A DNA stretch of 64,000 nt from Oscillospiraceae bacterium (lineage in GTDB: Bacteria; Bacillota; Clostridia; Oscillospirales; Oscillospiraceae): positions 124,001 to 188,000 of the forward strand of contig CAJTFK010000004.1 of assembly GCA_910575505.1 (NCBI GenBank), given 5' to 3'. Under the pieces are notes generated by a model. It saw only the letters and a program-made list of their open reading frames with translations, ran no database searches and was not told the origin of the DNA. This document shows, one piece after another, positions 26,103 through 34,540 of this stretch (position 1 is the first letter of the stretch; the number at the start of each line of letters is the position of its first letter). The translations under genes and the position numbers were made by a program.

Positions 26103-26414
26103 ATGCTGCTTCTGAATATCGACTATGTGCCCGGACGGGAATTTGAGGCCCTGGGCATTGTGAAGGGAACCGTGGTCCAGTCCAAGAACTTCGGCAAGGA
26201 CTTTATGGCCAGCATGAAAACCCTGGTGGGCGGCGAAATCATCGGCTACACCGAGATGCTCAACGAGGCCCGGCAGATCGCCACCAAGCGCATGGTGGAC
26301 GAGGCTCAGGCCCTGGGTGCCGACGCCGTGGTGAACATCCGCTATGGATCTTCCTCCGTGATGCAGGGGGCCGCCGAGGTCATTACCTACGGCACGGCGG
26401 TGAAGTTCCGCTGA
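26103..26414 (+). CDS. YbjQ/UPF0145-family protein
   Basis: The 103-residue protein matches the YbjQ (PF01906) family: GIVKGTVVQSKNFGKDFMAS, then MVDEAQALGADAVVNIRYG, ending in a beta strand. The family forms pentamers and was named a putative heavy-metal-binding group on little evidence. Here it is the first gene after a MerR-type promoter, so its expression should depend on the membrane MerR regulator. Start with AAGGAGG upstream. Confidence 0.9.
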   Translation: MLLLNIDYVPGREFEALGIVKGTVVQSKNFGKDFMASMKTLVGGEIIGYTEMLNEARQIATKRMVDEAQALGADAVVNIRYGSSSVMQGAAEVITYGTAVKFR

Positions 26415-27127
26415 TGCGGGTCACGTTTCTGGACCACAGCGGCTTTCTGGTGGAGACGGACTCCGCCGCTCTGCTGTTCGACTGGTGGAAAGGGGAGCTC
26501 CCGGCGCTTGCGCCGGGGGTCCCCCTGTATGTCTTTGCCAGCCACCGCCATGAGGACCACTTCAAGCCGGAAATCTTCGCCCTGGACGGCGGGAGCCGGG
26601 ACGTGGAGTTTATCCTTGGCCATGATATCAGGCTCAGCCCCCGGAACCGGGAACGCTGGAACCTCTCCGCCAAAACGCCGGAAGCCTGCCATAGCCTCCG
26701 GGGCGGCGGGACGCTGGAGCTTCCCCGCGTCAGAGTGGAGGCCCTGCCCTCCACCGACGAGGGCGCGGCTTTTCTGGCGACGCTGCCCGGCGGAACGACC
26801 GTCTTCCACGCCGGGGACCTGAACTGGTGGCACTGGGAGGGGGAGGACAAGGCCTGGAACCACAACATGGCCGCCAATTTCAAGAAGTACGCAGAGCCTC
26901 TCCGGGGCCGGACCATCGACCTGGCCATGCTGCCTCTGGACCCCCGGCTGGGGGAGGCGGGTTTTTGGGGGCCGAAGTACTTCCTGGAGCTGGCAGACAT
27001 CAAAAAATTCCTGCCCATGCACCAATGGGGGGACTTCGGCTTTACCGGGAGGTTTCTGGAGAAATACCCGGAGTTTGCCGGACGGACCGTGCCGGTGGAG
27101 CGGACGGGGCAGGTTTTCAGCTTCTGA
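26414..27127 (+). CDS. MBL-fold metallo-hydrolase
   Basis: The 237-residue protein has the metallo-beta-lactamase motif SHRHEDHF (H-x-H-x-D-H, about residues 43-50), an internal GHDIRLS loop, FHAGDLNWWHWEGE and a late HQWGDFG. It resembles the COG2220 UlaG-like group. It starts at the A of the YbjQ stop (TGATG), so it is coupled to that gene. The substrate is unknown. Confidence 0.87.
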   Translation: MRVTFLDHSGFLVETDSAALLFDWWKGELPALAPGVPLYVFASHRHEDHFKPEIFALDGGSRDVEFILGHDIRLSPRNRERWNLSAKTPEACHSLRGGGTLELPRVRVEALPSTDEGAAFLATLPGGTTVFHAGDLNWWHWEGEDKAWNHNMAANFKKYAEPLRGRTIDLAMLPLDPRLGEAGFWGPKYFLELADIKKFLPMHQWGDFGFTGRFLEKYPEFAGRTVPVERTGQVFSF

Positions 27128-27151
27128 ACCTTTAGAAGGAGGGGATGCCCT

Positions 27152-27307
27152 GTGTACGCGGTGGGAATCGTTGGTGTTTTTCTGCTGCTGGCGGGAATTT
27201 TCCTGCTGGCCCGGCACGGGAACAGTCCGCTGCTTATTCCCGGTCTGGCCTGCATCGTGATAGGAATCGTGCTGTCCGGAATCAGCCGGGCGAACCGGAG
27301 AAAATAA
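27152..27307 (+). CDS. Small two-helix membrane protein, GTG start
   Basis: A 51-residue protein (MYAVGIVGVFLLLAGIFLLA...) with two hydrophobic helices and a basic end (RANRRK). GTG 27152 follows AAGGAGGGG at the right distance; an ATG at 27145 opens a different frame with no membrane character. It is third in the YbjQ operon and ends just before a terminator. Confidence 0.6.
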   Translation: MYAVGIVGVFLLLAGIFLLARHGNSPLLIPGLACIVIGIVLSGISRANRRK

Positions 27308-27315
27308 GTGCAGAC

Positions 27316-27343
27316 GAAGGCCCCGCCGGACGGCGGGGCCTTC
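27316..27343. terminator. Bidirectional terminator
   Basis: GAAGGCCCCGCC and GGCGGGGCCTTC form a 12-bp perfect stem between the YbjQ operon and the converging cdd. Confidence 0.82.
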
Positions 27344-27345
27344 GC

Positions 27346-27756
27346 TCATTTGTCTTCTTTGTCTTCCAGCAGGTAGGCGGGGCCGAACCCGTGGGGCAGC
27401 AGCTCCCTCAGGGGCAGTGCCAGCTCCTCACCCTTGCCGTTGAGGCTGATGACCTCCATATCCGGGGCAAATTCATAGAGCACCTGGCGGCAGACGGCGC
27501 AGGGGAAGCAATAGTCCTCGCAGCGGCCCGTCACAGCGATGCGCACAAAATCCCTGTGCCCCTCGCTGACGGCCTTGGCCACCGCCGTCCGTTCGGCGCA
27601 GAGGGTGGGAGAGTAGGCGGCATTTTCGATGTTGCAGCCGGTGAACACCGTGCCGTCGGCGCACTCCAGCGCCGCCCCCACAGGGAAATGGGAGTAGGGG
27701 ACATAAGCCCGGTCCAGCATGGCGATGGCCGCGGCTTTCAGCTCTTCTCTTGTCAT
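27346..27756 (-). CDS. cdd: Cytidine deaminase
   Basis: The 136-residue enzyme has the CAERTAVAKAVSEG motif with the catalytic Glu and PCAVCRQVL with the zinc cysteines, plus FPVGAAL near the start. It deaminates cytidine and deoxycytidine for salvage. It is shorter in spacing but complete in all catalytic residues. Start behind AGGAGGT. Confidence 0.96.
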   Translation of the reverse strand: MTREELKAAAIAMLDRAYVPYSHFPVGAALECADGTVFTGCNIENAAYSPTLCAERTAVAKAVSEGHRDFVRIAVTGRCEDYCFPCAVCRQVLYEFAPDMEVISLNGKGEELALPLRELLPHGFGPAYLLEDKEDK

Positions 27757-27770
27757 AGGGATACCTCCTG

Positions 27771-28103
27771 TCAGGGTTCTGAGATGGCGATGTGCCGAAC
27801 GGGGACCGTATGTCCGTCGCCGGTCCCATCGTTCAGGGGCTGTGTATCATAGTATACAACAATCTGTCTGCCGCTGTCCAGTGTGTAAATGTCGCCGAAG
27901 AGGCCGGAGAGCATCCCGTCCGGCTCTCCCCAGGCGGAGAGAACCCTGTGGCGGGGCAGGCCCAGCAGAGCGGTATCCGCCGCCTCCGGCGTCATGGCGG
28001 CCACGGCGGCGGGAGACGGAAGCGAAGGGAAGAGGCTCACGGCCAAAGCCAGAACCGCCAGCACAGCGGCGCTGAGGACCCGGCCTTCTCTCAGCCTCCT
28101 CAC
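27771..28103 (-). CDS. Small exported or anchored protein, GTG start
   Basis: The 110-residue protein begins at a GTG overlapping the TGA of the deacetylase gene. It has an N-terminal hydrophobic helix (about 11-30) and a soluble domain with LPRHRVLSAWGEPDGMLSG and IYTLDSGRQIVVYYD. The domain recalls small lipoprotein folds that track sequence after a signal helix, but I do not recognise it. It is coupled to a surface polysaccharide deacetylase. Confidence 0.62.
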   Translation of the reverse strand: MRRLREGRVLSAAVLAVLALAVSLFPSLPSPAAVAAMTPEAADTALLGLPRHRVLSAWGEPDGMLSGLFGDIYTLDSGRQIVVYYDTQPLNDGTGDGHTVPVRHIAISEP

Positions 28104-29359
28104 GACCAGTCGATTTCCCGCTGGGGCCGCACGTCCACATCCATGATGTCCTTGGCGTCGTAGAACTGAAGATAGCGGTCCCGGGAGTGGCGGAGGGTGG
28201 TGCCGTCGGGGTGGAGCCGGTCGCAGATAACGGCGCAGATATCCTTTTTGATGAAGCTGAAGCTTTCCACGCCTACGGAAGCGAAGACCCGGAAGCCGGT
28301 GGACTGGAGATACTGGAACACAGGGCCGGTGTTTTTCCAGTCGTTGCCGTCGGGGCGCTCGCCGTGGGGATAGAAGAGGATGGTGGTCTCGCCCACCAGA
28401 CTGCCGACCTCGTCGTACCAGCGCCGGGTGTCGGCCTTGATGGTGTCCAGACTCAGGGTGCCCAGGCGGATATGGCCCCATGTATGGCTTCCGAAGGTCC
28501 AGCCGGTGCGTTTCAGCTCCTCCACAATGGGCTTCACCGCCTCCCGCTCCTTCTGGCGGTTGGCCTCTCTGGCGTCGTCCCAGTTCTTGGTGTCGGTCTG
28601 GGTGCGGTAGCCCAGGATACCCTCGTAGCCTGTCAGGCTCAGGCATCCCTTGGCGCCGAAGGGGGAGAAATCCGGGTGCTCCTCCACGAATTTGTCCAGA
28701 ATGGGGATGGCGTCCAGGTCACGGCTGACCACCTCTTCACCCTTGGGGTCCAGGCCCCAGGAGGCAATTTTGCCGTCCTCCCCGATGATGAGCTTATAGG
28801 CCAGGCCGTTTTCCAGCATGTACGGATAGTAGTTCGTATCGTCGTAGGAGAGAATCAGGGGCTTTTTCCCCTCCGGGAGATAGAGAGTGTTCCGGATCAT
28901 TTTGGGCTGTCCGTCCTCCCCTGTGGTCTCGCTCCACACATCGGCAATGTCCACCAGGACATAGCCCTTGTCATAGCAGCTTTGGAGAATCTTATTGTAC
29001 TCGTCCACTGTCACCATGAAATCATCCAGGCCGTTGGCCTGGGCGTCCCCGTCAAAGGCGAGCTCCGGATACGCGATGACCGGGTGGAAAAAAAGATGCT
29101 CCACAACGCCGTTCCAGGGGACATAGCCCTCTTTCTCCTCGGTGGGATCACTGATCTCATAGGGCTCCGGCTCGGGAGGGACGGGCTCCTCCTCGGGTTC
29201 CGGGGCGGGATTCTCCGCATCTTCGGAGGAAACCGCCGGATCCTCCGCCGTCCCTGAGGAGCTGGGCGGATCTCCGGAGGGGGCGGCGGCACAGGCCGCC
29301 AGAGAGAAGATCAGCAGCAGCGTCAAAAGCAGGCTGGTAAATTGGCGCATAGGGGGCAT
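28100..29359 (-). CDS. Polysaccharide deacetylase-family lipoprotein
   Basis: The 419-residue protein has a lipoprotein signal (FSLAAC) and a long Pro/Glu/Ser-rich linker (to about 75). The NodB-type domain includes VILSYDDTNYYP-like (LILSYDDTN, about 185-193) and WTFGSHTWGH (about 322-331). It probably modifies cell-wall or surface glycans. The ATG at 29359 follows AAAGGA; the next Met (29350) is also possible. Confidence 0.85.
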   Translation of the reverse strand: MPPMRQFTSLLLTLLLIFSLAACAAAPSGDPPSSSGTAEDPAVSSEDAENPAPEPEEEPVPPEPEPYEISDPTEEKEGYVPWNGVVEHLFFHPVIAYPELAFDGDAQANGLDDFMVTVDEYNKILQSCYDKGYVLVDIADVWSETTGEDGQPKMIRNTLYLPEGKKPLILSYDDTNYYPYMLENGLAYKLIIGEDGKIASWGLDPKGEEVVSRDLDAIPILDKFVEEHPDFSPFGAKGCLSLTGYEGILGYRTQTDTKNWDDAREANRQKEREAVKPIVEELKRTGWTFGSHTWGHIRLGTLSLDTIKADTRRWYDEVGSLVGETTILFYPHGERPDGNDWKNTGPVFQYLQSTGFRVFASVGVESFSFIKKDICAVICDRLHPDGTTLRHSRDRYLQFYDAKDIMDVDVRPQREIDWS

Positions 29360-29444
29360 CGGTCCTTTCTGTCGAAAATCGTCGCTTCTTAGTATAGCAG
29401 ATTTCCCGGCAGAAAAAAGAAACAATTCTGTGACATTTTTTCTC

Positions 29445-29478
29445 CCGCCTGCCCACAGCATATGGGCAGGCGGTTTTT
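29445..29478 (+). terminator. Terminator-like hairpin
   Basis: CCGCCTGCCCA (29445-29455) pairs with TGGGCAGGCGG (29463-29473), then TTTTT. It points rightward but no plus-strand gene ends close by, so its client is unclear. Confidence 0.5.
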
Positions 29479-29592
29479 GCCGGCTGGAAAAATCCACCGG
29501 CGGTATGGGGCGGGACGCTTTGACAGCGAACATCAGAACGGCCGGCCCCGGGGACCGTTCTCAGGGAAAAAAGCGGGACGCCGGGCAGGCGG

Positions 29593-29949
29593 TCACCGCT
29601 TGGCGTTGGGCCGAAACAGCGCCGCCATGACCACGCCGAAAACCACCGCGGCGGCGATGCCCCCCGCCGTGGCGGTGAGTCCGCCGGTGAAGACCCCCAG
29701 CCAGCCCTGTTCCCCCACAGCTTTCTTCACGCCCTTGGCCAGAGCGTGGCCGAAGCCGGTCAGAGGCACCGTGGCCCCTGCGCCGCCCCAGTCCGCCAGG
29801 GGCTGATAGAGCCCCAGAGCGCTGAGCAGCACACCGGCCACCACATAGCCCGTCAGGATGCGGGCGGGGGTGAGCTGGGTTTTGTCAATAAGAATCTGAC
29901 CGATGGCGCAGAGAATGCCGCCGCAGAGAAAGGCGTTGAGATATTCCAT
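29593..29949 (-). CDS. spoVAE: Stage V sporulation protein AE
   Basis: The 118-residue integral membrane protein has three to four helices and the SpoVAE pattern: GGILCAIGQILIDKTQLTPA near the start and VPLTGFGHALAKGV in the middle. SpoVA proteins form the channel that loads and releases dipicolinic acid in spores. It is separate here from other spoVA genes. The start at 29949 has GGAGGTAA upstream. Confidence 0.9.
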   Translation of the reverse strand: MEYLNAFLCGGILCAIGQILIDKTQLTPARILTGYVVAGVLLSALGLYQPLADWGGAGATVPLTGFGHALAKGVKKAVGEQGWLGVFTGGLTATAGGIAAAVVFGVVMAALFRPNAKR

Positions 29950-30114
29950 AGCTGTTACCTCCATCATATGGTCTTCTCCACGCAGTTTTTCCCATGGCTG
30001 ACGAAAATATGTGAATCTTCCCCGGCAGGTGCACGAACACGTGCATCCGGCGGGAAAGGGGCCGCCTGCTGTGGGCTAGCCAACTCCGAATTCTGACAAT
30101 CGGAGGAACATGAC

Positions 30115-30780
30115 ATGAGAAAAACCGAACAGTATCAGCTGAACCAGTGGGACCGGAGCGACCGCATCCTGATGGAGGACTTCAATGAAGACAACGCCAG
30201 AATCGACGCCGCCCTGGCGGCGCTGGCGGCCCTCAGCGCCAGCGAGAGCGGCCGCCTGGACGCGGCGCTGGCCGCGTCGGAGCAGCGAAGCGCCAAGGCT
30301 CTTTCCGACGCCCGGACCGCCCTTCAAGGGGATATCGGCCGTCTGGAAACAGAGAAGCTGCACTTTGAAGTCCTTGTGGAGAAAAGCGTCTCCGCCGGCG
30401 GAGACAGCACCCTGAACCTGCCGGTGGGCGGTTCCCTGCTCAGCCGGTGCGTGCTGGCGGCGGTGGACATCCGGACGCCCGGCAGCGGAAGCTGCTATCT
30501 GGGCATCAACGGCAGCACCGGAAGCTATTGGGCTCCCGGCTTCACCGCCGGAACCTCCAACGGAGGGCTGGCAATGCTGCCCGGCGGGCGGATCTGCCGG
30601 CTGCTGTTCTTCCCCATGAAGCGCCCGGCCACGCCTGTCGCCTGCGTCATGGCCGGCGGCGGGCTGTATCTGGGCTATTCCGACCTCAGCTACAGCAGCG
30701 TCAGCTATCTCCAGCTCCGGGACATAAACGGAAACAGGCTGTCCGGCTCCGCGGACCTCCGGGTTTCCGGCATTCTGTAA
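30115..30780 (+). CDS. Protein with phage-tail-like N-terminus, unknown function
   Basis: The 221-residue protein opens YQLNQWDRSDRILMEDFNED, a start seen in clostridial proteins near phage-like tail genes. An Ala-rich coiled coil (about 30-85) follows, then a Gly/Ser-rich beta region. It may be a fibre-like or surface protein; no phage genes lie nearby. Start with GGAGGAAC upstream. No family confirmed. Confidence 0.65.
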   Translation: MRKTEQYQLNQWDRSDRILMEDFNEDNARIDAALAALAALSASESGRLDAALAASEQRSAKALSDARTALQGDIGRLETEKLHFEVLVEKSVSAGGDSTLNLPVGGSLLSRCVLAAVDIRTPGSGSCYLGINGSTGSYWAPGFTAGTSNGGLAMLPGGRICRLLFFPMKRPATPVACVMAGGGLYLGYSDLSYSSVSYLQLRDINGNRLSGSADLRVSGIL

Positions 30781-30798
30781 ATAGAGCGGCCCCGGCGC

Positions 30799-30827
30799 TT
30801 GACAGAGAGAGAAAACAGGCATAATAT
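30799..30827 (+). promoter_or_regulatory. mgtE promoter
   Basis: TTGACA (30799-30804), 17 nt, TAATAT (30822-30827), followed by the M-box leader. Confidence 0.82.
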
Positions 30828-30859
30828 AGAGTACAGAGAACACTGAAAACTGAATCATG

Positions 30860-30995
30860 TCCGGTAGGTAAGGCTGCCACAAGGATATGGGTCGCTGCCG
30901 CAAAATGATGGAGACATCATGAGAGGGTCAACAGGCGATATCGAGACGAAGGTATCATCTAACGCGATTTCACCGCCTTGTGAGGCTAAAGCTTG
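30860..30995 (+). ncRNA. M-box (ykoK) magnesium riboswitch
   Basis: The leader shows the M-box landmarks in order: GGTAGGTAAGGCTGCCACAA, CGCTGCCGCAAAATGATGG-type core, GGGTCAACAGGCGA, AAGGTATCATCTAACG and a closing GTGAGGCTAAAGCTT. High Mg2+ should favour the terminator at 31054-31102 and switch off mgtE. Ends are approximate. Confidence 0.93.
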
Positions 30996-31053
30996 AACGG
31001 CAGGCGGAAGAACGGCAGGCGGAAAGGCTGGCCCCTCCGCAGACAGCGAGGCG

Positions 31054-31102
31054 GAGAGCTTCCATCGTACCGGCATGGGATGACTGGAAGCTCTCTGATT
31101 TT
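31054..31102 (+). terminator. M-box-controlled terminator
   Basis: GAGAGCTTCCA (31054-31064) pairs perfectly with TGGAAGCTCTC (31085-31095), then TGATTTTA. It lies between the riboswitch and mgtE. Confidence 0.85.
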
Positions 31103-31170
31103 ATGGCTGTTTCCCTTTTCCCGAGGCCGGGACAAACTGGGACAGAGCATCTGGAAAGGAGGTCCCGCAC

Positions 31171-32553
31171 ATGTTTGAACTGCAAAACGAACGGACGGAG
31201 CTACTGGAAAAGATTGAGGATTATTTGAACCGAAAACGCTATGCCGACCTGCGGGACCTGCTGCTGCCCATGGAGGCGGCGGACATCGCCTCCCTCTGCA
31301 CGGAGCTGGGCGAAAAGGTTCCCCTGGTGTTCCGCCTGCTGCCCAAGGAGCTGGCGGCGGAGGTCTTCGTGGAGCTGGACAGCGGCGAACAGGAGCTTTT
31401 GATCTCCAGCTTTTCCAACACGGAGCTGAAAGAGGTTCTGGACGAGCTCTACCTGGACGACACCGTGGACATCGTGGAGGAAATGCCCGCCAATGTGGTC
31501 AAGCGCATCCTGCGCCACTCCGACCCGGAGATGCGCAAGAGCATCAACGAGATTCTCAAATACCCGGAGGACTCTGCCGGCAGCATCATGACCACGGAAT
31601 TCGTGGACCTGAAGGAGACCATGACGGTGGAGGACGCCCTGAAGCGCATCCGCCGCACCGGTCCCGACAAGGAGACCATCAACATCTGCTATGTCACCGA
31701 CGAGCGGCGGCACCTCATCGGCCTTTTGACCATCCGGACCATCCTGCTGGCGGAGGAGGACGACGTCATCGGCGACATCATGGAGCGGAACCTGATTGCC
31801 GTCCAGACGCTGGACGACCAGGAGGCCGTGGCCCGGGCCCTGAGCAAATACGACTTTCTGGCCCTGCCGGTGGTGGACAAGGAGAACCGTCTGGTGGGCA
31901 TCATCACCGTGGACGACGCCATCGACGTCTTGCAGGAGGAGGTCACGGAGGACATCGAGAAGATGGCCGCCATGCTCCCCGGCGACAAGCCCTATCTGAA
32001 AACCGGAGTCTATGAGACCTGGAAGGCCCGGACTCCCTGGCTGATGCTGCTGATGCTCTCCGCCACCTTCACCGGCATCATCCTCACCCACTTCGAAAAA
32101 TCCCTGATGGCCTGCGCCATTCTGACCTCCTTCATCCCCATGCTCTCCGGCACCGGCGGCAACAGCGGCACCCAGGCCTCCACCGCCGTTATCCGGGCCC
32201 TGTCCCTGGGAGAGGTCCGTTTTTCCGACCTTTTTCAGGTGCTGTGGAAGGAGTTCCGTGTCTCGCTGTGCTGCGGGCTGTGTCTGGCGGCGGCCAACTT
32301 CCTCAAGATGATGCTGATAGACCGCTGGCTGCTGCGCAATCCCACCGTAACCCCCCAGGTGGCTCTGGTGGTCTGCTCCACACTGGTGGGCACGGTGCTC
32401 TGCGCCAAGCTGGTGGGCTGCGCCCTGCCCCTGCTGGCCAAAAAAGTGGGCTTCGATCCGGCGGTCATGGCCTCGCCCTTCATCTCCACCATTGTGGACG
32501 CCATTTCCCTGCTGATTTACTTCCAATTCGCCTCGGCAATCCTGGGGCTCTGA
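31171..32553 (+). CDS. mgtE: Magnesium transporter MgtE
   Basis: The 460-residue protein has the MgtE N domain (1-130), two CBS domains (about 135-260; EDSAGSIMTTEFVDL, then VIGDIMERNL) and five transmembrane helices (about 285-455) with the selectivity segment PMLSGTGGNSGTQAST. The M-box riboswitch controls it and a dedicated terminator follows. GGAGG lies upstream of the ATG. Confidence 0.97.
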   Translation: MFELQNERTELLEKIEDYLNRKRYADLRDLLLPMEAADIASLCTELGEKVPLVFRLLPKELAAEVFVELDSGEQELLISSFSNTELKEVLDELYLDDTVDIVEEMPANVVKRILRHSDPEMRKSINEILKYPEDSAGSIMTTEFVDLKETMTVEDALKRIRRTGPDKETINICYVTDERRHLIGLLTIRTILLAEEDDVIGDIMERNLIAVQTLDDQEAVARALSKYDFLALPVVDKENRLVGIITVDDAIDVLQEEVTEDIEKMAAMLPGDKPYLKTGVYETWKARTPWLMLLMLSATFTGIILTHFEKSLMACAILTSFIPMLSGTGGNSGTQASTAVIRALSLGEVRFSDLFQVLWKEFRVSLCCGLCLAAANFLKMMLIDRWLLRNPTVTPQVALVVCSTLVGTVLCAKLVGCALPLLAKKVGFDPAVMASPFISTIVDAISLLIYFQFASAILGL

Positions 32554-32563
32554 AACCGTCAAA

Positions 32564-32611
32564 AAATGAGGAATCAGGAACTTCCACCGGAAAAGTCCTG
32601 ATTCCTCATTT
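32564..32611 (+). terminator. mgtE terminator
   Basis: AAATGAGGAATCAGGA pairs over 16 bp with TCCTGATTCCTCATTT, followed by a T-rich run. Confidence 0.85.
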
Positions 32612-32628
32612 CAGTTTTCCATCCTCTG

Positions 32629-32796
32629 AGAACCTGTATTCACAGCCGGAGGATGCCGGACGGGCATGGATCTTTCCTGCCGGACAGGGATCTCCTTCGC
32701 CGCCTGCGGCAGTCCGCGGACTGCAGGGGAAACCGGCGCGGCATGGCGGGAAAAAGCCTGTTCAGACAGCGTTCAACGTTTGTGAATACAGGTTCT
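32629..32796 (-). repeat. Family A inverted-end repeat, opposite orientation
   Basis: 168 bp with AGAACCTGTATTCACA at one end and TGTGAATACAGGTTCT at the other. Inner markers (GGCGGGAAAAAGCCTG) read in the opposite direction to the other copies. The right end supplies the TAG stop of the NTF2-like gene. Confidence 0.8.
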
Positions 32797-33217
32797 AAAA
32801 CCAAAGGGCGGCGCCCTCCCGAAACTGAGGCTCCGGTCCGTCCCGGTAGGGGTCGTAGCGGTTTTCGTTGCAGCCGAATTCCTGCAAAAAGGCGATGCGC
32901 CCGTCCTGGGTCCACCGGACCAGGGACATGCCCTCGAACTCCTCTCTCCGCCCGTCGTTCATCCGGTTCCGGAAGATCCAGCGGACCACCGTCTGATCTC
33001 CCTTGTGGAAGAACTCCAGGATATCCCATCGCAGGACCGTCCTCCGGGTATTCCACTCCTCAAACCAGTGCCGTATTTTTTCCGCGCCGCGGTACTCCGG
33101 GCCCCAGCTCTCGATGTAAACGGCGTCCGGGGCGAACAGGTGCAAAATGCCCAGGTCCGCCTTTTTCAGCCACATGTCAAACCAGAGGCGGACCGCGGTT
33201 TCCCTCCGTTCCCTCAT
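32795..33217 (-). CDS. NTF2/SnoaL-like protein
   Basis: This 140-residue protein has the cone-shaped NTF2 fold pattern: RLWFDMWLKKADLGILHLFA, AVYIESWGPEYRG and a late FLQEFGCNEN. Members include ketosteroid-isomerase-like enzymes and binding proteins. It overlaps the HAD gene by 4 nt. Its last codons run into the repeat, which supplies the stop, so the original C-terminus may have been altered. Confidence 0.75.
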   Translation of the reverse strand: MRERRETAVRLWFDMWLKKADLGILHLFAPDAVYIESWGPEYRGAEKIRHWFEEWNTRRTVLRWDILEFFHKGDQTVVRWIFRNRMNDGRREEFEGMSLVRWTQDGRIAFLQEFGCNENRYDPYRDGPEPQFREGAALWF

Positions 33218-33855
33218 GTCCGCTCCTTTCCGGAAGCGTCCCTCACAATGTCCTGTATCTCCATCAGGTCCCGGACCACATAGTCCGCCGTCCCGGCCCC
33301 GGAAGGGGCGTAAAGCACCCCAGGGATGCCGGCGTTCCGGGCGCAGTCCATGTCCAGGGTCCGGTCCCCTATATAGAAGGTGCGGGATTTGTCCAGGCCG
33401 TATCGTTCCATCAGGTACAGCAGGGCGTCGGGACTGGGCTTTCTGGGAAAGCCTCTCAGACTGGTGACCACCTCTTTAAAGAACCGCTGAAACCCCAGAT
33501 GCTCCAGCACCGCCGCGGTGGTGCTCCCCCGGTGGGTATAGACGAACTGAAGGGCCCCCATGGCCGCCAAAGCCTCCAGCGTCTCCCGGGCCCGTGGCAT
33601 GGGAGGAATTTCCAGAACCCTGCCGCCGCTGACGGCGGAATAGCGGTCCTTGATCTCCGCAAAGGACCGGCCTGTTTTCTCCGCCGCCTCCCGAATCACC
33701 GCGCTGACGGACGTCTCCGTCACCCGGCGCAGAAGGGTCTCCGCCTCCGTGTCAAGCTGAAATTCCGCCAGTGTCTCCTGAAGGCTGGGAACAATGATGC
33801 CGTATGAGTCCAGCAGGGTCCCGTCCAGGTCCCAGATAAGCGCGGTTTCTGTCAT
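33214..33855 (-). CDS. HAD-family phosphatase
   Basis: The 213-residue protein has HAD motif I DLDGTLLDS (about 9-17), motif II YTHRG, motif III lysine in FPRKPSPDALLY and motif IV FYIGDRTLDMDCA. It resembles phosphoglycolate phosphatase and beta-phosphoglucomutase-type enzymes; the substrate cannot be read. Coupled to the NTF2-like gene. Confidence 0.88.
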   Translation of the reverse strand: MTETALIWDLDGTLLDSYGIIVPSLQETLAEFQLDTEAETLLRRVTETSVSAVIREAAEKTGRSFAEIKDRYSAVSGGRVLEIPPMPRARETLEALAAMGALQFVYTHRGSTTAAVLEHLGFQRFFKEVVTSLRGFPRKPSPDALLYLMERYGLDKSRTFYIGDRTLDMDCARNAGIPGVLYAPSGAGTADYVVRDLMEIQDIVRDASGKERT

Positions 33856-33891
33856 AGTCAGGTTCCTCCCCTAGTCGACGAAATAGTTGTA

Positions 33892-34212
33892 CTATGATAG
33901 CAGATTCTGCCGGGGCTGTCCAGCGGGGCCGCCCCGTCTTCCGTCGAAATAATCCAGCAGCTGATACAGAATGTGAATCTCCTGCTCCGAAAGACCCGCC
34001 AGACTGATCTGCTTCCCGCTGTCCAGCCCCAGGATATAGTCGGTACTGACATGGAACAGCCTGGCCAGGTCCACGATATACGCCGCCGTTGGTGCAGAAA
34101 GTCCGCTTTCCCAGGCGTTGACGGAGGAGCGGGTCACTGTCAGCCTGCGCGCCAGCTCCGCCTGAGAATAACCGGCCTGTTCCCGCAGAGAACGGATGGT
34201 ATCGCCTATCAT
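33892..34212 (-). CDS. XRE-family regulator
   Basis: The 106-residue protein has a Cro/CI domain (IRSLREQAGYSQAELARRLT, then VTRSSVNAWESGLSAP) followed by a short tail. Start at 34212 behind AAAGGAGG. It is divergent from a 45-residue membrane peptide; a palindrome, ACTATGTATAGT (34270-34281), lies between and a related one (CTATGATAG) lies at the end of the gene, both plausible binding sites. Confidence 0.85.
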   Translation of the reverse strand: MIGDTIRSLREQAGYSQAELARRLTVTRSSVNAWESGLSAPTAAYIVDLARLFHVSTDYILGLDSGKQISLAGLSEQEIHILYQLLDYFDGRRGGPAGQPRQNLLS

Positions 34213-34269
34213 GATGCCGCCTCCTTTACTGTCCAGAATACATGACAAGCATTGGCAATAAATTATCAT

Positions 34270-34314
34270 ACTATGTATAGTTTTGTTGACAAACAGGGAC
34301 GAATGTGTGATAAT
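34270..34314 (+). promoter_or_regulatory. Promoter and palindromic operator of the membrane peptide
   Basis: The palindrome ACTAT-GT-ATAGT (34270-34281) abuts TTGACA (34286-34291), with GATAAT (34309-34314) 17 nt downstream. Confidence 0.65.
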
Positions 34315-34368
34315 AGCCCAAGGGTCATGCTCCGGACAGGGATATTGATGACATAAGGAGGAACGAAC

Positions 34369-34506
34369 GTGAAAAGATGGGCTCTGTTTGTGCCGCTGAT
34401 GCTTTTAAATATGCTGCTGATTTTGTGGAGCGGCTTTGCGGGAGAGACGCAAAGCGTAAGGGATGTGGTTTCCTGTGTGCAGCTGTTTTTGACGGTGATT
34501 GCATAA
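34369..34506 (+). CDS. 45-residue membrane peptide, GTG start
   Basis: GTG 34369 follows AAGGAGG at 7 nt and opens MKRWALFVPLMLLNMLLILW..., a single hydrophobic helix, then ETQSVRDVVSCVQLFLTVIA. It has its own promoter and terminator. It could be a small membrane effector or toxin-like peptide controlled by the divergent XRE protein; that is inference. Confidence 0.65.
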   Translation: MKRWALFVPLMLLNMLLILWSGFAGETQSVRDVVSCVQLFLTVIA

Positions 34507-34510
34507 GAAA

Positions 34511-34540
34511 AGGAGCGGCTTACCGCTCCTCTTTGTTTTT
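34511..34540. terminator. Bidirectional terminator
   Basis: AGGAGCGG-CTTA-CCGCTCCT with T-rich flanks on both strands. The end of the converging TauE-like gene lies inside it. Confidence 0.85.
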
